From: Atopostipes sp043425375
GTDB lineage: Bacteria; Bacillota; Bacilli; Lactobacillales; Carnobacteriaceae_A
DNA: 47,543 bases
Direction: 5' to 3'
Assembly: GCA_043425375.1 (NCBI GenBank)
Contig: JBHWQC010000049.1
Coordinates: 1-47,543 of the forward strand
A program made the translations under genes and the position numbers. The notes under the pieces were generated by a model. That model did no database searches and was not told the DNA's origin. It saw only the letters and a program-made list of their open reading frames with translations. Position 1 is the stretch's first letter. Each line of letters opens with the position of its first letter. Positions 42,644-47,543 of the stretch are shown piece by piece.

Positions 42644-43720
42644 TTATTCAGTTTCTTCTGTTTCTAATTCTAATTCGACTTCTTCTTCACTTTCTGTTTT
42701 TTCTTCGTCTTCTGGCATTTCAAATGGTTCGCCGATACCATAGGCGGCACGCACTCGTTTGTCGACTTCTTCAAAGATTTCTGGATTTTCCTTCAAGTAC
42801 GTCTTCGCACTCTCACGACCTTGACCAATCCGATGGTCCCCGTATGAGTACCATGATCCAGCTTTGTCAATAATATCTTTTTCAGCACCCATATCCACAA
42901 GCTCTCCGAATTGAGAAATTCCTTCACCATAAATGATGTCGACCATCGCTTCTTTAAATGGAGGGGCTACTTTATTTTTCACGACTTTAATTCGTGTACG
43001 GTTTCCGACCATTTCTGATCCTTCTTTAATGGATTCCGCTCGACGCACTTCTAGTCGGACAGAGGAGTAGAATTTTAATGCGCGTCCCCCTGGTGTCACT
43101 TCTGGGTTTCCAAACATTACGCCGACTTTTTCACGAATTTGGTTGATGAAAATGGCAATCGTGTTTGTTTTACTGATTGTACCTGATAATTTACGCAAAG
43201 CTTGAGACATCAAGCGTGCTTGCAGGGCCACATGGGTATCGCCCATTTCACCATCGATCTCTGCACGAGGCACTAAAGCAGCTACCGAGTCGATAACAAT
43301 AATATCAATGGCGCCACTTGAAATTAAAGCATCCGCAATTTCAAGGCCTTGTTCCCCTGTGTCGGGTTGAGATAAAAGCAAGTTGTCTGTATCGACACCC
43401 AATGCGCGAGCATAGGTGGGATCGAGCGCATGTTCCGCATCAATAAAGGCGGCTGTTCCGCCGGCTTTTTGCGCAGCTGCCACGGCATGCAAAGAGACAG
43501 TTGTTTTTCCGGAACTTTCAGGTCCGTAAATTTCCACCACACGACCTCTTGGGTACCCGCCTGCACCTAATGCGACGTCTAGTGCGAGAGAACCGGATGA
43601 GATGGTGTCAATTTTTTTGTTTGGCTCATCGCCTAAACGCATAATGGACCCTTTACCAAAATCTTTTGTGATTTGTTTCATCGCGCGGTCTAGCGCTTTT
43701 TGTCTATCATCTGTAACCAT
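42644..43720 (-). CDS. recA: Recombinase RecA
   Basis: A 358-residue DNA-strand exchange ATPase. Walker A GPESSGKTT, Walker B IIVIDSVAALVP, loop region GDTHVALQARLMSQALRKL and FINQIREKVGVMFGNPE. The C-terminal ~25 residues are strongly acidic, as in other RecA proteins. It also triggers LexA self-cleavage. GGAGGG precedes the ATG. Upstream sit a promoter and a LexA-like palindrome; cinA lies just beyond. Confidence 0.99.
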   Translation of the reverse strand: MVTDDRQKALDRAMKQITKDFGKGSIMRLGDEPNKKIDTISSGSLALDVALGAGGYPRGRVVEIYGPESSGKTTVSLHAVAAAQKAGGTAAFIDAEHALDPTYARALGVDTDNLLLSQPDTGEQGLEIADALISSGAIDIIVIDSVAALVPRAEIDGEMGDTHVALQARLMSQALRKLSGTISKTNTIAIFINQIREKVGVMFGNPEVTPGGRALKFYSSVRLEVRRAESIKEGSEMVGNRTRIKVVKNKVAPPFKEAMVDIIYGEGISQFGELVDMGAEKDIIDKAGSWYSYGDHRIGQGRESAKTYLKENPEIFEEVDKRVRAAYGIGEPFEMPEDEEKTESEEEVELELETEETE

Positions 43721-43800
43721 ATAAACCCTCCGTTTTTCGTTTCTGATTTTGTTGTTGTCATTGAATCATTCATAGAAGCAGTGTTCATTCTTACTCTATT

Positions 43801-43829
43801 ATTTTACTGCTTTTCCTTGTAAAAAGCAA
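43801..43829 (-). promoter_or_regulatory. Promoter of recA
   Basis: Minus strand TTGCTT, 17 bases, TAAAAT; the start lies ~75 bases before the ATG. Confidence 0.65.
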
Positions 43830-43834
43830 GGGTT

Positions 43835-43854
43835 ATGGGAACATTCATTCCCAT
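43835..43854. promoter_or_regulatory. Palindrome with LexA-like core at recA
   Basis: ATGGGAA-CATTCA-TTCCCAT is a perfect 7-bp inverted repeat directly upstream of the -35. On the minus strand its core reads GAAT-GAAT-GTTC, seven of eight matches to GAAC-N4-GTTC. Confidence 0.5.
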
Positions 43855-43858
43855 ATCG

Positions 43859-45115
43859 TTAAAATCTTTCAGGGAGCTCTGGCAAGCCTAATACTACGCG
43901 TCGAACAACGTCACTTACCCGTAAGCTGAGGAGCCAACGAGCAGGATTTTGACTGCGTGAATTGTCCACCTTTTTTGTAAGCAATTCGCCGTTTGGCATA
44001 GCAATACTGATCCAAGCCACACGATTCGGTTCTTTTTCTTGTAAATTTTCAAGACCCCAACCGGTCACCGCCACACCATAGTCTGTTTGGTAGATTTCTC
44101 TTATTTTTTTGGCATAGTGTTCATTTTGTTTCGCTTTTGTAAGGATTTCATCTTTATTCGCCTCAGTTGTTAAACCATACACACTTTTTGCATGTTCAAG
44201 TGCTGTAAAGACTTGGCCACCTTTGAAGGCGTCGTCATGCTCTAAATCTCGCGACCAATAGTCCGTTGTCGCTCCACCAGTTAACACTTCAAAAAGGGCA
44301 ATTGATTCCTCTTGTTTGGTCAGTTCTTCAAAAACAACATCTTGCAATCTTGTTTTTCCGTAGCTAAAAAAGTATTCACCTATCAGAGCTAACACTTCTT
44401 TTTCTTTTTCGTCCAGTAACTGTTCACAAGCAGCACTCGTTACTGCACTTGCCGTCAATCGGACTTCAATAATGCCATTTTTTGCGTAAGGTGCAACGGT
44501 CGGATTCGTCTGCGTTTGAATAATATCATTTAATCGCTCGGCGACAGAAGCTTCAGGAATTCCATAAAAGTTCAATGCTCTTGAACGTAAAATGTTTTCC
44601 CCTTCGACCGCTTGGCTTAATTTTGGCAAAAGATAATTACTCACCATATGTTCAAACTCATTTGGCGGCCCAGGTAGTAACACATAAGTATAATCTCCTC
44701 TCTCTAAAAAGATTCCTGCGGCCATGCCGACATCATTGGTCAAAGGCTCAGATCCTTCTAAAATGTGTGCTTGTCTATAATTTCCTCGAGAAATATCCTC
44801 TGTTCCATACCGTATTTTTGCTTTTTCAAAAGAATCCACGTCGAGTACGAGCTCGACACCTAAGTGCTTGCCTAAAATATCTTTTGTAATATCATCTTGC
44901 GTCGGTCCAAGTCCGCCTGACACGATAATGATATTCGCCCGTGTTTCTGCCAATTGAATGGCTTCCAGCAAACGATCTGGATTGTCTCCTACGGTTGTGT
45001 GGTGGTAGACCCCTACACCTATTGCAGCAAGTTCTCTTGCGAGATAAGCTGTGTTTGTATCTACAACATCCCCAAGCAACAATTCTGTTCCACTTGTAAT
45101 AATTTCTGCTTTCAT
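43859..45115 (-). CDS. cinA: CinA, competence/damage-inducible protein
   Basis: A 418-residue protein. The N-terminal MoCF/CinA domain (about 1-170) has ITSGTELLLGDVVDTN, IIVSGGLGPTQDDITKDIL and LLPGPPNEF. The C-terminal domain (about 255-412) aligns with the NMN deamidase PncC, but the conserved E-S-C/L-T-G/A-G loop reads EVLTGG, with Val at the conserved Ser position. That activity is therefore doubtful, while the N-terminal pyrophosphatase-type domain looks intact. In many Firmicutes cinA is cotranscribed with recA; here recA also has its own promoter. An ATTTC-CGC-GAAAT palindrome lies ~45 bases upstream. Confidence 0.93.
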   Translation of the reverse strand: MKAEIITSGTELLLGDVVDTNTAYLARELAAIGVGVYHHTTVGDNPDRLLEAIQLAETRANIIIVSGGLGPTQDDITKDILGKHLGVELVLDVDSFEKAKIRYGTEDISRGNYRQAHILEGSEPLTNDVGMAAGIFLERGDYTYVLLPGPPNEFEHMVSNYLLPKLSQAVEGENILRSRALNFYGIPEASVAERLNDIIQTQTNPTVAPYAKNGIIEVRLTASAVTSAACEQLLDEKEKEVLALIGEYFFSYGKTRLQDVVFEELTKQEESIALFEVLTGGATTDYWSRDLEHDDAFKGGQVFTALEHAKSVYGLTTEANKDEILTKAKQNEHYAKKIREIYQTDYGVAVTGWGLENLQEKEPNRVAWISIAMPNGELLTKKVDNSRSQNPARWLLSLRVSDVVRRVVLGLPELPERF

Positions 45116-45213
45116 TTATTTATGCCCCTATTATATATATTTGCTTTTTTTTTCGATTTCCGCGAAATTATTTTCAATAAGTTTAACTTTTTTTAAAAAT
45201 AAAGTCTATCAAA

Positions 45214-45255
45214 ACAAAAACAGATAGCTGCGAATGCCCACAGCCTATCTGTTTT
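45214..45255 (-). terminator. pgsA terminator
   Basis: AAAACAGATAG-type arms (CAGATAG / CTATCTG) with CTG...CAG inside and T runs on the minus strand. Confidence 0.88.
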
Positions 45256-45263
45256 ACCTGTTA

Positions 45264-45851
45264 TTAACTGTTAAATGTGCCTTTAAATAAATGTCTGGCA
45301 TTATAAAAATAATCAAAGCCTGAATAAATCGTAAAGAATAAAGCGACGTATAATAAAATGGTCCCAATCGAAAAACCTAACCAACCGAAGGGAAAATCAT
45401 TCATTAAAAGAAAAATGATGGAGAACATTTGCGAGACGGTTTTTATTTTACCAGGCCAGGCTGCCGCAAGGACGGTTCCACCTTGTTCGACCAACAGCAA
45501 ACGCAAACCGGTGACCGCAAATTCTCGTGCTATAATGACTGCAACCACCCATCCGGGCGCTTGGCCAAGCTCAACCAGCATAATCATCGCTGAAGCGACC
45601 AATAATTTATCGGCTAGGGGATCTGCAAACTTCCCAAAATTCGTCACTAAATTGTCGCGGCGCGCAATATACCCATCGAGCCAGTCGGTAAAACTAGCAA
45701 CAATAAACAAAATCGCGGCAAGTAAAATATGAATTTTGATTTCCGAACCTAACCATTCAACAGTACCCCAATCAAAAGGATAAGCGGTTAATACTAAAAA
45801 GAACGGAATTAAAAGTAATCGTAAAAAAGTTAATTTATTTGGTAAATTCAA
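45264..45851 (-). CDS. pgsA: CDP-diacylglycerol--glycerol-3-phosphate phosphatidyltransferase
   Basis: A 195-residue membrane enzyme making phosphatidylglycerol phosphate. It has about five to six membrane helices and the CDP-alcohol phosphotransferase signature DGYIARR...G-KFADPLADK (D-G-x2-A-R-x8-G-x3-D-x3-D), fully conserved. It follows rodZ by 30 bases; rodZ-pgsA is a common pair in Firmicutes. Confidence 0.97.
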   Translation of the reverse strand: MNLPNKLTFLRLLLIPFFLVLTAYPFDWGTVEWLGSEIKIHILLAAILFIVASFTDWLDGYIARRDNLVTNFGKFADPLADKLLVASAMIMLVELGQAPGWVVAVIIAREFAVTGLRLLLVEQGGTVLAAAWPGKIKTVSQMFSIIFLLMNDFPFGWLGFSIGTILLYVALFFTIYSGFDYFYNARHLFKGTFNS

Positions 45852-45881
45852 CTCGTCTGCCTCCTAATCGCTTTATTCAAG

Positions 45882-46751
45882 TTACTCTGTAAATTGTAAA
45901 ATCAAATCTTGTCGTACATTATTTGCAGCTTCCGGTGCATATTCCAAGGTTGTCCCATTTAAAACAACTTCAGTAACTGCCGCATTGCCGATGACAAGAT
46001 CGATTTGATTGACCGCACTGTCAAAGGTGGTATCCAGTGTACTCCCACTAGAGATTAAGCCTTGATCGACTGTCGACCCATCTATTGTAATACTCACCCA
46101 GGAATCGCCATTCACAGCTGCCAGTTCAAGCGTTTGTTCGTTTGGATGCGCACCTGAAATTTCATAAGTTGTGGATGTCCCTGTACTGCTTACAATTTCA
46201 GCGCTTTGATCCATTGATTCATCTGTGGTTGCTTCTGCGTTTTCCGTGTTTTCTTCCTCGATATCTGACGTTTCATCAGAAACGGGCACTTCAACTTGTT
46301 CAGTCGTTTCTTCATTGATCATGCGATTGCCCGTTTCAGGTGGATTATTCACCTGCCGCCAAGCAAAAATAATCACTAAAAAAATCGCTGCAACCAATAA
46401 GAAAATAAGCACCAGCGGCAAATACTCGCTAAAATCGTTTAAAAAACTACTACGTTTTGCAGCGTTGCGTCTGACTCGAGGAACGTTGACATTTTCAGTA
46501 ACTTCTTCACTGGCGTCTTGGGCGGATTGGTCGAGGTTTTCTTTCAGTAACTGTTCTCCGTTTAAACCTACAATGTCCGCATATTGTTTAATAAAGGCTC
46601 GTGCATAGAAGTGCCCTGGCAAGAGCTCTGTGTTGCCTTCTTCGATTGCTTGCAAGTATCTTTTTTGAATTTTTGTTGTCTGTTGCAGATCGTCTAACGT
46701 GTAGCCTTTTTCAATTCGTGCATTTTTTAATATTGTTCCAATTTCCTTCAT
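45882..46751 (-). CDS. rodZ: RodZ/YmfM-like cell-shape protein
   Basis: A 289-residue protein with a cytoplasmic Xre-type helix-turn-helix (about residues 4-68: GTILKNARIEKGYTLDDL), a basic stretch (RVRRNAAKRS), one membrane helix (about 110-130), an acidic Glu/Thr-rich linker, and a C-terminal DUF4115-type beta domain. This is the RodZ plan. It links MreB-type cytoskeleton and wall synthesis in rods; Lactobacillales cocci without MreB also keep forms of it. Promoter within a palindrome upstream. Confidence 0.93.
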   Translation of the reverse strand: MKEIGTILKNARIEKGYTLDDLQQTTKIQKRYLQAIEEGNTELLPGHFYARAFIKQYADIVGLNGEQLLKENLDQSAQDASEEVTENVNVPRVRRNAAKRSSFLNDFSEYLPLVLIFLLVAAIFLVIIFAWRQVNNPPETGNRMINEETTEQVEVPVSDETSDIEEENTENAEATTDESMDQSAEIVSSTGTSTTYEISGAHPNEQTLELAAVNGDSWVSITIDGSTVDQGLISSGSTLDTTFDSAVNQIDLVIGNAAVTEVVLNGTTLEYAPEAANNVRQDLILQFTE

Positions 46752-46816
46752 GCCTTACACCTACTACTTCATTTATGTTTAAATCATTGCTTATTGAATA
46801 GATGACGAGAGACGGG

Positions 46817-46846
46817 TTGACATATGGTAAAATTATACCATATAAA
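46817..46846 (+). promoter_or_regulatory. Possible plus-strand promoter facing metK
   Basis: Perfect -35 TTGACA, 18 bases, TATAAA on the plus strand. No plus-strand gene follows, so a transcript would run antisense into the 3' end of metK. Confidence 0.35.
46822..46843. promoter_or_regulatory. Palindrome over the rodZ -10
   Basis: ATATGGTA-6-TACCATAT, a perfect 8-bp inverted repeat. It contains the minus-strand TATAAT -10 of rodZ and overlaps the plus-strand promoter, so it could be an operator. Confidence 0.5.
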
Positions 46847-46860
46847 CTTTGTGTAAACTA
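46832..46860 (-). promoter_or_regulatory. Promoter of rodZ
   Basis: Minus strand TAGTTT (weak -35), 17 bases, perfect TATAAT, ~75 bases before the ATG. Confidence 0.5.
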
Positions 46861-46946
46861 GAATTATAAAGGATTCCTTTGACTAGATGCCGTATGCTCT
46901 CTCTTCCACCCTTTTTAAAAATAGCCTTTTTCATAAACTTTTATTC

Positions 46947-46984
46947 AAAAAAAGAAAGGTCATCCTTTTTGAATGACCTTCTTC
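46947..46984 (-). terminator. metK terminator
   Basis: AAGGTCAT pairs with ATGACCTT; seven T follow on the minus strand. Confidence 0.88.
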
Positions 46985-46987
46985 TTC

Positions 46988-47543
46988 CTATTGCTTAAAT
47001 TCTTCTTGTAGAGCTGCCACTTTGTCTGTTTTCTCCCAAGTAAATTCCACATCGGATCGTCCAAAATGACCATATGCCGCTGTTTCTTTAAAAACTGGTT
47101 TGGTTAAATCAAGCATGTCAATAATCCCAGCTGGTCGCAAATCAAAATGTTTGCGGATTGCTTGTATAAGTGCAGTATTTGAAGCTTTCCCAGTGCCAAA
47201 GGTCTCCACAGCAATCGAGACCGGCTGCGCCACCCCAATGGCGTAAGCCAACTGAATTTCCGCCTTGTCTGCTAATCCTGCAGCGACAATATTTTTGGCA
47301 ATGTAGCGTGCTGCATAGCTAGCCGATCGATCCACTTTCGTCGCATCTTTTCCAGAAAATGCACCCCCGCCATGGCGAGCCGATCCTCCGTATGTATCTA
47401 CGATAATTTTACGACCGGTCAGCCCCACATCTCCTTGCGGTCCACCGATAACAAAACGGCCGGTTGGATTAATATAAAATTTTGTCTCGTCATCCAGCCA
47501 TTGGGTGGGAATGACAGCCCGGATCACTTCTTCTTTAATGTCT
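46988..47543 (-). CDS. metK: S-adenosylmethionine synthetase, C-terminal part
   Basis: The frame is open to the right window edge, giving the last ~185 residues of MetK, which makes SAM from methionine and ATP. Diagnostic: GGPQGDVGLTGRKIIVDTYGG, HGGGAFSGKDATKVDRSA (binding residues Lys, Asp, Arg), and the C-terminal GHFGR. The start and any SAM-responsive leader are outside the window. The SAM it makes is also the substrate of QueA encoded elsewhere in the window. Confidence 0.96.
   Translation of the reverse strand, partial: DIKEEVIRAVIPTQWLDDETKFYINPTGRFVIGGPQGDVGLTGRKIIVDTYGGSARHGGGAFSGKDATKVDRSASYAARYIAKNIVAAGLADKAEIQLAYAIGVAQPVSIAVETFGTGKASNTALIQAIRKHFDLRPAGIIDMLDLTKPVFKETAAYGHFGRSDVEFTWEKTDKVAALQEEFKQ

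Noticed and set aside
45156..45168. Competence (CIN-box) control of cinA-recA
   Set aside because: The ATTTC-CGC-GAAAT palindrome upstream of cinA does not contain the TACGAATA core, so ComX-type control is not supported.

Overview
The window is a chromosomal segment of a low-GC Gram-positive bacterium. Purine-rich Shine-Dalgarno sites, sigma-A-type promoters (several with an extended TGn -10), a streptococcal-type PBP2a, and Bacillus-like gene order (ecsA/ecsB next to hit; prsA-yhaM-yhaN-yhaO-yheA; ruvA-ruvB-queA-tgt-yajC-comN; metK, rodZ-pgsA-cinA-recA-rny-ymdB-mutS-mutL) point to Lactobacillales. I lean to Carnobacteriaceae-like, but this is not provable from sequence alone. No rRNA, tRNA, insertion sequence, prophage or CRISPR array was seen. 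Both end genes are cut by the window: an NCS2-type permease on the left and metK on the right.

Layout. 1-2087: permease end, a NERD-domain protein, then an array of four 40-bp hairpin units. 2088-6143: murC, a candidate structured small RNA, a 185-codon unknown gene sitting where many Firmicutes carry sftA, ytpR, and an M42 aminopeptidase. 6302-9770: a small PepSY-like membrane protein, a YtmP-like kinase and the Ecs ABC transporter. 9831-14929: a metallo-beta-lactamase-fold hydrolase, an HD hydrolase, HIT protein, YtxH-like protein, a second hairpin array, a four-helix membrane protein with an extracytoplasmic coil, and the foldase PrsA. 15075-20496: YhaM, YhaN, YhaO and YheA. 20497-25669: a third, weaker hairpin array, PBP2a, NrnA, DinB and ComN-like. 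25700-30031: YajC, Tgt, QueA, RuvB, RuvA. 30222-32744: a YhfW-like FAD/Rieske protein, the longest hairpin array and MsrB. 32836-38436: a small acidic protein, MutL, MutS, YmdB. 38648-47543: a GH73 glucosaminidase, RNase Y, meso-DAP dehydrogenase, RecA, CinA, PgsA, RodZ and MetK.

How the genes fit together. The window is rich in DNA maintenance (RecA, MutS/MutL, RuvAB, DinB, YhaN/YhaO), RNA turnover (RNase Y, YhaM, NrnA, YmdB) and envelope building (MurC, PBP2a, Ddh, GH73, RodZ, PgsA, PrsA, Ecs). Three LexA-like boxes lie at recA, dinB and ruvA, so these probably form an SOS regulon.

Most coding content is ordinary core genome. The part that standard annotation would not explain is a set of four intergenic arrays of imperfect hairpins repeating every ~40 bp. 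Their stem sequences differ between arrays, while the pitch and a CTCTAGCT-like linker recur. Three of the four lie between convergent gene ends. The next most interesting items are the structured RNA candidate upstream of murC, a CinA whose conserved C-terminal serine position is valine, and ddh inserted between recA and rny.
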